Shown here: positions 23,379-33,243 of the stretch, piece by piece
Numbering within the stretch: position 1 is the stretch's first letter
How the letters are laid out: every line of letters starts with the position of its first letter
Source of the DNA: Actinoplanes couchii
GTDB taxonomy: Bacteria; Actinomycetota; Actinomycetes; Mycobacteriales; Micromonosporaceae
Assembly (NCBI RefSeq): GCF_016862075.1
Contig: NZ_BOMG01000064.1
Coordinates: forward strand, 248,001-312,000
Direction: 5' to 3'
Length of the DNA stretch: 64,000 nt
The notes under the pieces: model-generated
Databases searched by the model: none
Seen by the model: only the letters and a program-made list of their open reading frames with translations
Told to the model about the DNA's origin: nothing
Made by a program: the position numbers and the translations under genes

Positions 23379-26300
23379 TCAGACACCCGGCTGAACTCCC
23401 TGCCCGGGAATCCAGCCCGACCCGTTCCCTATGGAGGCGATGGACCGTCGCAGCCGCCGCCGAGCACGCCGGTCGAGATGGCTACCGTCCAATGCCAGGA
23501 GCGCGTCACGGGCACGGCGCTGACCTGGACCCGAGATTTCGGCCAGACCTTCAGCTGCCCATCGCCTGTGGTCGAACGGGCTGCCTGCGTCGGCCACCGC
23601 GAGGAGCAGACGCTCAGCACAGGTGCTCGCGTGCGTAAAGTCCAGTTCGGGGATGGCCGCGAGCGCAGCAAGGCGCACAAGGGGATGCACTTTTTGATCA
23701 CCCGCCAACCGCCGCAGGATGGTCGCGGCGGCTTCGCGGTCCGCCCAGGCTCCGGTGCCACCGAGCGCTTTCGCCGCGGTCAGGACGATATGCGGCGGCG
23801 TATCCGGCAGAGTCGACAACTCGATGACACGTTGCGATGCCGACGGCCCGTGTCGACGGAGGCGAACTGCCGGCTCCGGACCATCGGCATGTAGTACCAC
23901 GATGGCCGCTGCCAGACGATCGCTCGGATGGCCATCCAACTCCAGTAGGCGGGACCGGGTATCCGCGCGTTGGGGCCCCGGCCCGTCGAGCAGGGCCTGA
24001 CCGGCGAGCACACGGAGATATCCAGGCGTTTCCGGTTCGTTCAACAGATCGTGGAGCACGTTGTGGGCCGGCCGTGCGGAGGCGCCCGACCCGAGGCCCG
24101 CCAGGAGGACGGCCGCCTGGATTCTGACGGACGGGTTGAGGCCGCTGTCAGTCGCGATAGCGGTCGCCTCGTTCGCTACCCGGCGTACGGTGTCCGGCAG
24201 CATCCGCTTCAGCTCGGTGAGCAGTTTGAGTCGACGTGCTGGCGTGAAGTCCTCATGGTCGAGGAGCCTTTCCACCACCAGGCCGGCACGATGCCGCTGT
24301 ACGGGTGTGCCCCTGCTCAGCTTCCGCGCGATCTCGATCGTGGCTTCGAAGTCCTTTTCGGCCGCGCTCATCAGAGCGAGAAGTTCGGACAGGTGCTCGT
24401 TCTGTTCCGGGTCGGCGCTCGCGATGGCCGACAGGACGGTGATCCGGTCAGTCCTGCTGTTGACGGTGCCCAGCGCGCCGCGGAGGCGGCTGATGCTGTC
24501 CGGCAGCACGCCCGGCACCTCGTCGGCTCGCTGCACCAGAGCCGCGCATCGATCGGTCAGTGACAGCCTGTCGTCGCACCATTCGGCCACGTACGACAGG
24601 TCTGCGTGCCTGAGCGCGGTCGGGCCACCCTCCTCGGTCAGGACGGCTCGGGCCGCACGGCGGCGGCGCCAGGTCTCGTCGTCATCACTGACGACCGCTG
24701 CAAGCTCCGCACCGGCCTCAGCCCGGCTCTGGACGACGAGGTATAGCAGCCGGGCGGCATCGACCGCATCGATCGGCGCGGGCATCGTCTCGTCTGGCCG
24801 GGTACGCAGGGCAGTGTGAAGCCCCTCTATGGCGGACAGTCGGTGCTCGGATGAGAGGCCTAGTTGTAGCTCCAGCACCCGGGCTCGGTCCCCAGGTGTA
24901 GCAGCCGGCTCCTCCAGAATCCGACGGATCCCGGCCAACGCCGCCGCTTCCTCTTGCGGGAGGACCATGACGGCGCTGGCCACTGCCGCCACGGTGGGCC
25001 GCTCAGCTTCGAGGGCAGTCAGGATCGCCGCTCTGACCCCTTCGATGAGGGCCAGCCGGCGGACGGTCTCTGGCGACACGTAGCCGCGAGGATCGGGCCG
25101 GGCGAGGAGCCGAAGAAGTAGATCTCCGATTGCTTCTCGTACGGCCAGTTCACGTCCCCACCCGGAGCGGAACAGAATCTCGGCCGTGCGTTGAGCGTCG
25201 TAGGCCGAGGGAACCGGGGCCCACAGCAGGTCGTCGGTCAACTCCAGTGGCGGGACAGTGCTGCCGTCCCCATGGCGCTGGAGCGTTTGCAGTGCTTGCA
25301 CCCGGTGTTCGATCAGCTCGTACCGGTCCGAGAACAACGCCAGCAGCCCAGCTCGATACCGACCAGTTCCGTTCCTCTCGGTCTGCGCGAGCCAGGAGAG
25401 GGCGTCGGCACGCTCTTCACCTGGCGTGTAGGCCTCGTCTACTGTCGCCTCCAGTACTCGGACGGCATCGGCCAGCAAGCGATTCTCGGCAAGCCTGATT
25501 GCTATCCAACGGCGATCGATCGAGTCATTGGTCCGCTCCGACAACATATCCGGCAACAATGACACCCACTCCGCTGCCCGCTGCGGCATAAACTCGATTA
25601 GAATCGGAACAGCATCAACACGATAGGTGGGATCAATGTGCGGGTCGCGCGCATATGACTCGACGATATCGAAGGCGGGATGAAATTGACGGATAACAGC
25701 CCTGTAGTGAATAAGGAGGTTCCAACGCTTCGTGGGAGCCGCCTTGATACTGAGCACGACTTCTTTTGCTGACACATAATGCGAAGGATGACTCATCAGC
25801 ATAAGCGCCGAGCGAAGCTGATCACGGGGCTGCGTAGATGATGTGGTCATTAAATCGTGGACCAATGAATCGATCGCATCATCGGCACCTCGGATTGTGC
25901 GCAAGAGGCTGACTGAGCTAAACACCAAGCTACCTGAAAGATCAATATCAGGGCTCATCATAATCGGCTTCAGCCGCCGAAAGAATTCGCCACCGGCTGG
26001 CAGAGAACATTCGCCCGCTCGCCGGATGTGGCTGCCGGTCTCCTTAGTGGTCCATGGGCGTGCTGCGGCAGCCTTCAACCCCGCATCCGCATCGGGTTGA
26101 AATCTAGGGTCGAGGTCGACAGCCAGTGACCGGACTCGAGATTCGGTCGCGGCATCGAATCCTGATTCGCGTGTCAACGTCTCGATAGCATCGGCTATTT
26201 GATCACGTAAATCACGTTCGATTTTCCCGAAGGAAACGGAATAGACGAGACTCCGCGGCGACCGGCCACCGTCACACAAGGCCCGGCAGACCGCTTCGAT

Positions 26301-28946
26301 CACCTCCGGCCAAGAATCCTCGCCCACCATGGCCAGCTTCAGTGCGGCATGCATCCGGTCGTCCGGACTTACGTGGTCGGCAAAAGACAGATGACGCAGA
26401 ACTTGAACCCCGTCGGAGCGATATTCCGGTCCCAGCTCCGTCAACAGCCGAGCAGCCTCGATACGACTGCGGTCGTCGATGTTCATCTCGGACAGGAAGT
26501 ATGAGCAGCGCGCAGCGATCTCGGATCGGCACGACTGATCGACTGCGAGGGTGGTCTCCGCCGTCCCCGCCAGTTCGTAGATCAACATGTCCGGCCGGCC
26601 GAGAGTGGCACGAAGCTCAGCGAGGATCAACTGGCGGGAGTCACCATCCCATTCGGCCAGAGCTTCCGCGGCCAGCCGCCGTTCATCCACCTGAGATGCG
26701 ACATCGCGGAGGGCGTCCCGCATCACCTGGAGTGCCCGCTCCCTCGGTTCGCCCTCTCTGTCGATGAGGTGACTCGCGACGGCGACCCGATCAGCGATGG
26801 TGCCCTCGATCGTCGTCAAGGCGTCAGTCAGCAGGCTGGCGAGTTCCGGCTCCCGGTCGGAGCCGATGGTCTCGAGGGCCACCACCGCGGCCAGCCGAGC
26901 GGTCAGCGAGTCCCCCTCGGCGGCCTCGGCCAGTAACTCCGCCACCAGCGCCGACCGTCGTGAGCGGTCACGGTCCGCAAGAATCGCAGCAATCGCCGAC
27001 CATGCCGCCGACCCCGGTTCGGCGATCTCGAGTCGGCGCGCGAGCCAGTCGACAAGCATCGGGGACATCGGGAACCGGCGCAGCGGAGCGGTTATTTCGA
27101 CCGCGCTGGCGATCGTCACCCCCACCAGCTGATGAACCAGGGAGTCCAGGCACGTGGCCGTCTGCTCGACGGAAGCCTCCGCGCCCTCAGCGACCAGTCG
27201 TACCGCGGTGGATCTGTCGGCGGCGACACCGCTGAGCAACCAGCTCAGCAGGTCTCCGTTCCCGGGATGGAACTTGGTCCACCTGATCAGCACCGCCATC
27301 GCGCCCGGCTCGTCGCGGACCGCGAGATGCAGTGCGCGGCGCCATCCCGCGTCACCCGCGTCGAAGCGATCCGGCAGGTCCGCGGCAAACCGCCGGGCAG
27401 CGAAGTGCTCGGCGAACGTCAGGTGGATGAAGTCCGGCCCTGCATCCCGAATGCTGAGCAGTCCCGTGCTGAGCAACACCTCGGAGACGAGTTCCGCCAC
27501 GTCCTCGGCCGGACCGCCACCGATCGGCCCGGTCTCCCGGCGCAGCCACTCCATCGCGGTCAGGATCAGCGAGCGCCGGCTGCGCACCCGTACCACCGCG
27601 ATTTCCTCGATCAGATCATCCGTACGGTCGCAGAGCGCGGCGACCAGAGCGGGAGCGTGACGGTCCCCGTCCAGAGCGGCGATCAGCGCGGCGCGTGCCG
27701 CGGATCGCCGAGCAGCGTTGTTCTGACGGAGCCAGTGCAGGTAACGTTCGTACAGGTCGTGGCGGTTCCGCGGCAGTCGGGAATCCGGATCATCGTCGTA
27801 CACGGTGATCGCGATAGTCGCCATCAACGGGACCGCGGCGACTTCATGCAGGCCGGCTGACGCGATCTGAGACAAGAAGCCGGCAGCACGGTCCGCTGCC
27901 TCCGGTGAAGGCTCGAACCAGCGGTGGGCGAAGTCGGCGAGCATCCGCCGGTCGAACGGGAGCAGCGTGTAGTGGCCGATCGACCCAGCGCCGAGCATCG
28001 CGGTGGCATGCCCGGCGATGGGTCGGGTTGTGATCAGCAGACGCCAGGGACGGTCGGTTGAGGCCGTCCATCCGGACAGCACCGCCATGAAGGTCTCTCG
28101 CTCGTCACCCGGAACCTCGTCCAAGCCGTCGATCACGATCAGCCACTCGACGCTGTCGATGGCACCGGCGAGCAGATCCGGATCGACCGAGTCGCGGGCT
28201 GCCATCCCGAGGCCCTGCGACGCGGCCGCCGCCAGCGCCTGCGGCCACTTCTTGTCCGCATGGACCGCAAGTGAGCGAGCCGTGACCAGCAACGGCAGCA
28301 GGGGCTTCGCCGTCAACCGGCGCCCGCGCTCGTCGGCGTGCAGCCAGGCCCTGGCCAGCTGACGGCAGATCTGCGCTGCCGTGGTCGACTTGCCGGTACC
28401 GGGGCCGCCCTCGATGAGCAGGTGACGGTGCTGATCGAAGACCTTCTCCAGTGGACGGCGCACCGGGATGACTCGGGGACGCTGGTCGAACGGCAGGAAC
28501 AACCGCTCGTCGGAGAAGCGGCTCGGACGGTGCTGGCGTCGATCCGTACGGCTCTCTGTGGGCTGAGGCTGTTCCACCCGTTGCTGTACGTAAACGGTGG
28601 ACACCTCGTTCCGACGGTCACGCAGGAGACGGCTCGGCGACCGGTCGGCGGCTACCTCGATGTCCTGGAGCAGCCGCCGCACGTCGTCGCGAAGTGGCCG
28701 TCGGCCCCAAGCGGTCCGCTGCCTTCGGGTCCGGACCGGTCTCGAAGTGATCCGGCCCTGGCGCAGTGCGACCACAGCGGCGCCGAAGGCGAAAACACCG
28801 ATGAACATGGCCAGAACGCTGGAGAGCTGGTCGGCGCGCTCGAGACCGAGACGGGTGAGGGCGACGGCAAGGCCGCCGATGAGGAGTGCGGTAAAGGCGA
28901 AGATACCGGCAACGACGAGTCGTCCGAGCAGAGACGTTCGCACCAC
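23379..28946 (-). CDS. Giant membrane-anchored NACHT NTPase with HEAT-like repeats
   Basis: 1855 aa. Two hydrophobic segments at about residues 9-31 and 41-62, then a charged linker. A NACHT NTPase follows at about 170-480: Walker A EGGPGTGKST at 179-188, Walker B LIVIDGLDEV at 269-278 with the acidic pair typical of NACHT, and LLITTRP as sensor. From about residue 600 to the end the protein is a long array of helical HEAT/armadillo-like repeats, a usual sensing surface of NLR-like STAND proteins. Known of the family: some bacterial NACHT proteins defend against phage. Here that is inference. No separate effector domain is visible; the two membrane helices may be the effector. Codons 940-1160 are clearly AT-richer than neighbours, a sign of transfer. 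Confidence 0.85.
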   Translation of the reverse strand: MVRTSLLGRLVVAGIFAFTALLIGGLAVALTRLGLERADQLSSVLAMFIGVFAFGAAVVALRQGRITSRPVRTRRQRTAWGRRPLRDDVRRLLQDIEVAADRSPSRLLRDRRNEVSTVYVQQRVEQPQPTESRTDRRQHRPSRFSDERLFLPFDQRPRVIPVRRPLEKVFDQHRHLLIEGGPGTGKSTTAAQICRQLARAWLHADERGRRLTAKPLLPLLVTARSLAVHADKKWPQALAAAASQGLGMAARDSVDPDLLAGAIDSVEWLIVIDGLDEVPGDERETFMAVLSGWTASTDRPWRLLITTRPIAGHATAMLGAGSIGHYTLLPFDRRMLADFAHRWFEPSPEAADRAAGFLSQIASAGLHEVAAVPLMATIAITVYDDDPDSRLPRNRHDLYERYLHWLRQNNAARRSAARAALIAALDGDRHAPALVAALCDRTDDLIEEIAVVRVRSRRSLILTAMEWLRRETGPIGGGPAEDVAELVSEVLLSTGLLSIRDAGPDFIHLTFAEHFAARRFAADLPDRFDAGDAGWRRALHLAVRDEPGAMAVLIRWTKFHPGNGDLLSWLLSGVAADRSTAVRLVAEGAEASVEQTATCLDSLVHQLVGVTIASAVEITAPLRRFPMSPMLVDWLARRLEIAEPGSAAWSAIAAILADRDRSRRSALVAELLAEAAEGDSLTARLAAVVALETIGSDREPELASLLTDALTTIEGTIADRVAVASHLIDREGEPRERALQVMRDALRDVASQVDERRLAAEALAEWDGDSRQLILAELRATLGRPDMLIYELAGTAETTLAVDQSCRSEIAARCSYFLSEMNIDDRSRIEAARLLTELGPEYRSDGVQVLRHLSFADHVSPDDRMHAALKLAMVGEDSWPEVIEAVCRALCDGGRSPRSLVYSVSFGKIERDLRDQIADAIETLTRESGFDAATESRVRSLAVDLDPRFQPDADAGLKAAAARPWTTKETGSHIRRAGECSLPAGGEFFRRLKPIMMSPDIDLSGSLVFSSVSLLRTIRGADDAIDSLVHDLMTTSSTQPRDQLRSALMLMSHPSHYVSAKEVVLSIKAAPTKRWNLLIHYRAVIRQFHPAFDIVESYARDPHIDPTYRVDAVPILIEFMPQRAAEWVSLLPDMLSERTNDSIDRRWIAIRLAENRLLADAVRVLEATVDEAYTPGEERADALSWLAQTERNGTGRYRAGLLALFSDRYELIEHRVQALQTLQRHGDGSTVPPLELTDDLLWAPVPSAYDAQRTAEILFRSGWGRELAVREAIGDLLLRLLARPDPRGYVSPETVRRLALIEGVRAAILTALEAERPTVAAVASAVMVLPQEEAAALAGIRRILEEPAATPGDRARVLELQLGLSSEHRLSAIEGLHTALRTRPDETMPAPIDAVDAARLLYLVVQSRAEAGAELAAVVSDDDETWRRRRAARAVLTEEGGPTALRHADLSYVAEWCDDRLSLTDRCAALVQRADEVPGVLPDSISRLRGALGTVNSRTDRITVLSAIASADPEQNEHLSELLALMSAAEKDFEATIEIARKLSRGTPVQRHRAGLVVERLLDHEDFTPARRLKLLTELKRMLPDTVRRVANEATAIATDSGLNPSVRIQAAVLLAGLGSGASARPAHNVLHDLLNEPETPGYLRVLAGQALLDGPGPQRADTRSRLLELDGHPSDRLAAAIVVLHADGPEPAVRLRRHGPSASQRVIELSTLPDTPPHIVLTAAKALGGTGAWADREAAATILRRLAGDQKVHPLVRLAALAAIPELDFTHASTCAERLLLAVADAGSPFDHRRWAAEGLAEISGPGQRRARDALLALDGSHLDRRARRRLRRSIASIGNGSGWIPGQGVQPGV

Positions 28947-29271
28947 GTCATCGTCCCAAGCGTAAAACCCATCGGCGTCAATCGATCAGTGCGGTAAGTC
29001 GGGCCGAACGACCGACCCGTTCCGGCTGCCGAATGGTCAGCGGGTCGAACGGCAACGCCAGCCGGACCATGAAGATGATGGCCGATGGTGCGGCGTTGCA
29101 GCTCGAGCAAAATGGCCTTCGCCCTGTGCTGCGCCATCACCCGGTAGGTAAGCGGACCTGCCGGCCCGGCGGACCGTACCCCCGCCATCAAGCGCAGCGT
29201 CGTCCTCCGATGCGATGCTGCGGATCACGACCTCGACAGCAACCCCTGGAACAGAAACGTGACCTGTGCAG

Positions 29272-29406
29272 TCAGGGCGGGGACAATAGAGCCGCGTTCG
29301 ACGCTTCGGCGTTTGGATCCTTGCCGGTCTCGGACAGTTCCGGGCGGTACATGAGCCAGACGTACGCGGTGCGCTCACGGGCGAAGCGCACAGACGTCTC
29401 GATCAT
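29272..29406 (-). CDS. Possible 44-aa protein (or fragment)
   Basis: A minus-strand frame begins MIETSVRFARERTAYVWLMY and ends in AALLSPP. Composition is protein-like and unlike the arginine-rich shadows around it, but there is no clear ribosome site and no recognised family. It may be the end of a lost gene. The rest of the 556-base stretch 28947-29502 holds the presumed promoters of the NACHT and sigma genes; I see nothing else in it. Confidence 0.25.
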   Translation of the reverse strand: MIETSVRFARERTAYVWLMYRPELSETGKDPNAEASNAALLSPP

Positions 29407-29502
29407 CACCACAGCAGTCCGTCAGTCGTGCCGGGGCGCTCGAAGGCGGAGTATTTCGGCCTATTTGGGTATCAAAAACTCGCTGGGCCGATCCTCAACT
29501 GT

Positions 29503-30060
29503 GTGGACGAAAGCTACGACCTGACCGACCTGGTGGCCGCGGCCGCCGGCGGCGAGGAGCTCGCATGGCAGGGCCTGGTGACCCGGTTCACCCCGCTCGT
29601 GGCCTCGGTGGCCTGGGGATTCCGGTTGCAGGGCACCGACGCCGACGATGTCGCCCAGACCGTCTGGCTGCGCCTCGTGGAGCACCTCGGCAAGATCAAG
29701 GAACCGCAGGCGCTGCCCATGTGGATCAAGACGACGGCACGTAACGAGTGCCTGCGCCAGATCCGCGCCGGACAGCGGACCCAGCCGCGCGAGCAGCTGC
29801 CGGAGACGACGGACGGTAACCCGGCGAACGCCCCGGATGAACCGATGCTCCGACGGTCCCGGCAGCAGGCATTGCTCGCCGGTCTCGCCGAACTGCCCGA
29901 GCCGCAGCGTCAACTGGTCCTGCTGTTCCTGACGGATCCGCCGATGCCGTACGCCGAGATCAGCAGGCAGCTCGGCATCCCGATCGGGAGCATCGGGCCG
30001 ACCCGCGCCCGGGCCCTGCACCGGCTGCGCACGTACCTGCAGAACATGGGATGGGAGTGA
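29503..30060 (+). CDS. ECF-type sigma factor of the CHAT-linked kind
   Basis: About 185 aa from a GTG at 29503 (VDESYDLTDLVAAAAGG), which matches the usual start of such proteins; a frame from 29428 would add 25 unlikely residues. Region 2: AWQGLVTRFTPLVASVAWGF and TDADDVAQTVWLRLVEHL (in parts). Region 4: LPEPQRQLVLLFL and the helix-turn-helix ISRQLGIPIGSIGPTRARAL. Actinobacteria commonly pair this sigma type with a small protein and a CHAT protein, as here. The downstream gene starts within a few bases of the stop. Confidence 0.8.
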   Translation: MDESYDLTDLVAAAAGGEELAWQGLVTRFTPLVASVAWGFRLQGTDADDVAQTVWLRLVEHLGKIKEPQALPMWIKTTARNECLRQIRAGQRTQPREQLPETTDGNPANAPDEPMLRRSRQQALLAGLAELPEPQRQLVLLFLTDPPMPYAEISRQLGIPIGSIGPTRARALHRLRTYLQNMGWE

Positions 30061-30065
30061 GAACG

Positions 30066-30527
30066 GTGACCCTGCACAGTTGGGACGATGAAACGTTGCT
30101 CGCCGAGATGGCGAGCGCGCTCCGGGACTCCGCACCGCTGCACGACCGGGTCCGCGACACCGGCCTGGGGGCCTGGACCTGGCGGACCATCGACGAGGAG
30201 CTGGAGCTGGCCAGCCTGACCCACGACTCGTTGCTCGCACCGCCGGTGGCGCTACGGTCGGGTGCGACGAGCGTACGCCGCACGCTGGTCTTCACCGGGG
30301 AGTCCGGGACCGAGATCCAAGTGGAGCAGGACGGCGCCGAGGTGGTCGGGCAGGTGATCCCGCCCGGCCCGGGAACCCTGATCGTCGAAGGAGCACAGGG
30401 GCACCGGGCCGAGGTGGCGATCGACGACGTGGGCTGCCTGAACTTCATGCCACCCGAGGATCAACCGGTACGCCTGCGGGTCCGGGCCGACGGCGTGGAC
30501 ATGGTGACCGAGTGGTTCAGATGGTGA
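30066..30527 (+). CDS. Small protein partner of the sigma factor
   Basis: 153 aa from the GTG at 30066, preceded by GGGAG; the ATG at 30051 would overlap the sigma stop. The N-terminal 50 residues are helical (DDETLLAEMASALRDSAPLHDRV), the rest beta-rich (VRRTLVFTGESGTEIQVEQD). Proteins of this layout regularly follow the CHAT-linked sigma factor in actinomycetes, and an anti-sigma or adaptor role is plausible, but I know of no direct proof. The 3' end overlaps the convergent CHAT gene by 11 bases. Confidence 0.75.
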   Translation: MTLHSWDDETLLAEMASALRDSAPLHDRVRDTGLGAWTWRTIDEELELASLTHDSLLAPPVALRSGATSVRRTLVFTGESGTEIQVEQDGAEVVGQVIPPGPGTLIVEGAQGHRAEVAIDDVGCLNFMPPEDQPVRLRVRADGVDMVTEWFRW

Positions 30528-33171
30528 ACGGCGTCAGGCCGGCGCCGAGACAGACGAACCCGGCGGCGGCCGCGAACTCCCGGGGCCCGTGGTCGCGGAT
30601 GCGCTCCTGGGCGACAGCCAGCGCCTGTGCCGGGGAGCAGCCGGCGGCGAGGCCGGAGTGGTACGCCTCCATCAGGGTGACGGTCTCCCCGTCGGGCACC
30701 GGGATGACCGGCGCGACCAGGGTGGGAGTGCCCTGGCTGAGCAGCGCGGTGGTGAGGCCGAGGACTTCCGCACCGGCCACCGGGTGTCCCCGGCCGGCGT
30801 CGCAGGCGGCCAGCACCACGTGGCGTGGCGGCACGTCGAGTTGTTCCAGGTCGTACACCGTGAAGGGTCCGTCGGCCAGCCGCAGGGCGGAGAACAGCGG
30901 GTTGTCCGAGCGCAGGTCGCCGTGGGCGGCCACGTGCACGAGGCGGGATCCGGCCATGGCCGCGGCGACCCGGTCGGCGTCCGCTTCGGCGCCCCGCAAC
31001 CGGATCACCGGGCCCGGATAGCGCCGGGCGACCGATTCCGCCTCCCGGTCGGCGTCGCGGAGGCCCGGCCCGGCGACGACCACGACGGGCCCGGCCGTAC
31101 GCGAGCCGTCGGCGCCGGAGGCGAGGACGGCCGACCGCCAGAGCCCGGCCGACGGCGCCACCGTCACCGGCCGTCCCGCGCACGACGGCAGAATCGACCA
31201 CGGCACCGAGCGCATCCGGTCACTCGGGACGATCACCAGGGGCCGTCCGGACGCGCGCAACGGCTCCAGCAGGGTCCGGTCGAAGACGGCGGCGGCCCGG
31301 TCCAGGACGGTACGGGCCGCGGCGATCCCGGCCGGTGTGGTGACCTCCCCGGCCAGCCGGTGCAGAGCGAACGGCAGGTGCTTCAGGGCGCGGACGATCT
31401 CGGTCATCGGCCCGAGGTGGTGCAGCCGGGCCCGGCCGTCCCGCACGGTCACCGCGTGCAACTCCTCGTCGAGTTCGACGTACGCGATCAGCACCGCCTC
31501 GCCGAGTTCCGCCGCCACGTCGTCGACGGCGGCGATCCGGCGACGGTACACGCCCTGCCCGCAGCCGTCCTGCCGGCGACAGTGGTCGCGGATCTCCCGT
31601 TCGACGGCGACCTGCCGCTGCACGAGAGCCGGCGACGGTCCATCGGATTCCATGGCGGTCATCGTGACGCGCAGGTCGGCCAGCAGGGCGGCCAGTACCG
31701 GGTCTCGGGGCGGGCGGACCGGCCGGAGTTCCGCGGTGATGCCCCGGCGGCGTTCGGCCCAGCGGAAGACGTCCCGGGGCCTGCCGGATTCCAGGGCCAT
31801 GCCCACACCGATCAGGGCGAGTTCGTCACGGTGGGCGGTCATGTGCGCGCGCAGCTCGGTCGCGCCCAGCATCGCCTGCTGCTCCTCCACGATGCGCAGG
31901 CCCGCGTCGACGGCCCGCAGCGCGCCGGATCGGCGCCCGTCGGCGCGGCGCAGGAACGCCTCGGCGCTCCACGCGCGGGCCCGGACCTCGGCGGGCCCGG
32001 CCGAGCGGGCCCGGCTGGCCCGGATCAGATCCTCGCGCGCCTCGGCCCGCTGTCCACGCCGGAGGGCGAGCATGCCGGCCATCACCCGGGCCTCCAGAGC
32101 CGGTACCTGCCAGCCGGCCGCGGCCAACTCGTCGGCGGTGCGCCGGGCCAGGCCGGGTGTCACGCTGTCCCGGTCCCGGACCACCTGAACCTGGAGGCGA
32201 GCGTGCCGGGCCAGGGCGAGCAGTTGACGGCGGTCCCGGCTCTGGAACTCCCGGATCGCCTGCTGCGCCGCCTGTTCGGCGGTCTCCAGATCGCCGTCCA
32301 CCAGCGCGATGGTGGACAGCAGCAGGCGCGCCTCGGGCAGGTTGATCCGCTTGTGTTCCACGTACGCCGCCACCGCGGCCTCGGCGGTCTCCCGGGCCTC
32401 CCCGACCAGGCGGACCGACAACAGCAGCCGGGCCCGGTCGACGAGCAACGACTCGACCTGTACGTGGAGCCGCCGGTATCGTTGCTCGGCCTGGTCGAAC
32501 AGGACCAGCGCGGCCGGCACATCACCCTGGCCGGCGTGCAGGCAGCCGAGGTTCTGTTCGGCGTACGCCCGGGGCAGTTCCAGGTCGTGTTCGGTGCACA
32601 GGGCGATCGCGAGCAGCAGGTCCTCCTCCGCGGCCGCGAAGGAGCGCCGTTCGATGTGCAGCAGGCCCCGGTTGTTGAGCGCCCGGACCGCCCACTGGTG
32701 GTCACCGGCCCGGCGCAGCACCGGCAGGACGGTGCGGACCACGGCCAGCGATTCGTCGAGCCGGCCGAGTTCCTGCAGGATCGCCGCCTGCTGGACGCGG
32801 GCGTGGGCCGCGGGCACGCCCTTGAGTTCCCGCAGCGCGGTGGTGATCTGGCGCAGCGCCGATCGGGTCGCGCCGCGCAGGACGAGTGCCGAGGCGAGGC
32901 TGGTCCGGGCCTCTGCGGCGAGGGTGCCGGCACCGGCGCGGCGGGCGACGGTGACCGCCTCCCGCAGGTGGGCGACCGCCGCGTCGAGGTCGCGCTGTTG
33001 CATGGCGGCGACGCCGAGGGCCCGTTTCGCGACGCTCAGGGAGATCTTGTCGCCCCGCGCCCGGGCGGCTTCTTCCGCGGCCCGGGCACAGCGGCGGGCC
33101 TGATCCGGGTGTACGGCGGCGAGCCGCAGCGCCTCCTCGGCATCGGCGGCCACCGCATCGGCGTCCCCCAC
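30517..33171 (-). CDS. TPR-CHAT domain protease
   Basis: 884 aa from a GTG. Residues 1 to about 480 are tetratricopeptide-like repeats (ALNNRGLLHIERRSFAAAEE, AYAEQNLGCLHAGQGDVPAA). Residues about 560-884 are a CHAT (caspase HetF-associated) peptidase with catalytic His750 in LVHVAAHGD and Cys790 in HVVLAACDAG. CHAT proteases act in cytoplasmic defence and cell-death pathways, for example TPR-CHAT in type III-E CRISPR and gasdermin systems. A role here with the neighbouring S8 protease and lipase is inference. The gene is divergent from the S8 protease gene with a 72-base gap. Confidence 0.88.
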   Translation of the reverse strand: MGDADAVAADAEEALRLAAVHPDQARRCARAAEEAARARGDKISLSVAKRALGVAAMQQRDLDAAVAHLREAVTVARRAGAGTLAAEARTSLASALVLRGATRSALRQITTALRELKGVPAAHARVQQAAILQELGRLDESLAVVRTVLPVLRRAGDHQWAVRALNNRGLLHIERRSFAAAEEDLLLAIALCTEHDLELPRAYAEQNLGCLHAGQGDVPAALVLFDQAEQRYRRLHVQVESLLVDRARLLLSVRLVGEARETAEAAVAAYVEHKRINLPEARLLLSTIALVDGDLETAEQAAQQAIREFQSRDRRQLLALARHARLQVQVVRDRDSVTPGLARRTADELAAAGWQVPALEARVMAGMLALRRGQRAEAREDLIRASRARSAGPAEVRARAWSAEAFLRRADGRRSGALRAVDAGLRIVEEQQAMLGATELRAHMTAHRDELALIGVGMALESGRPRDVFRWAERRRGITAELRPVRPPRDPVLAALLADLRVTMTAMESDGPSPALVQRQVAVEREIRDHCRRQDGCGQGVYRRRIAAVDDVAAELGEAVLIAYVELDEELHAVTVRDGRARLHHLGPMTEIVRALKHLPFALHRLAGEVTTPAGIAAARTVLDRAAAVFDRTLLEPLRASGRPLVIVPSDRMRSVPWSILPSCAGRPVTVAPSAGLWRSAVLASGADGSRTAGPVVVVAGPGLRDADREAESVARRYPGPVIRLRGAEADADRVAAAMAGSRLVHVAAHGDLRSDNPLFSALRLADGPFTVYDLEQLDVPPRHVVLAACDAGRGHPVAGAEVLGLTTALLSQGTPTLVAPVIPVPDGETVTLMEAYHSGLAAGCSPAQALAVAQERIRDHGPREFAAAAGFVCLGAGLTPFTI

Positions 33172-33243
33172 CCGTGTCCTCCCAGCGGTGTATCACCACG
33201 ATTATCGGTCATACAGTACTTTTTACGACTATATGGTCTCGGC
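33172..33243. promoter_or_regulatory. Divergent promoter region of CHAT and S8 genes
   Basis: The 72-base gap is much AT-richer than its surroundings (ACAGTACTTTTTACGACTAT) and contains TATATG, a possible -10 element for the S8 gene. The shortness implies that both promoters overlap, so the two genes are probably controlled together. Confidence 0.45.
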
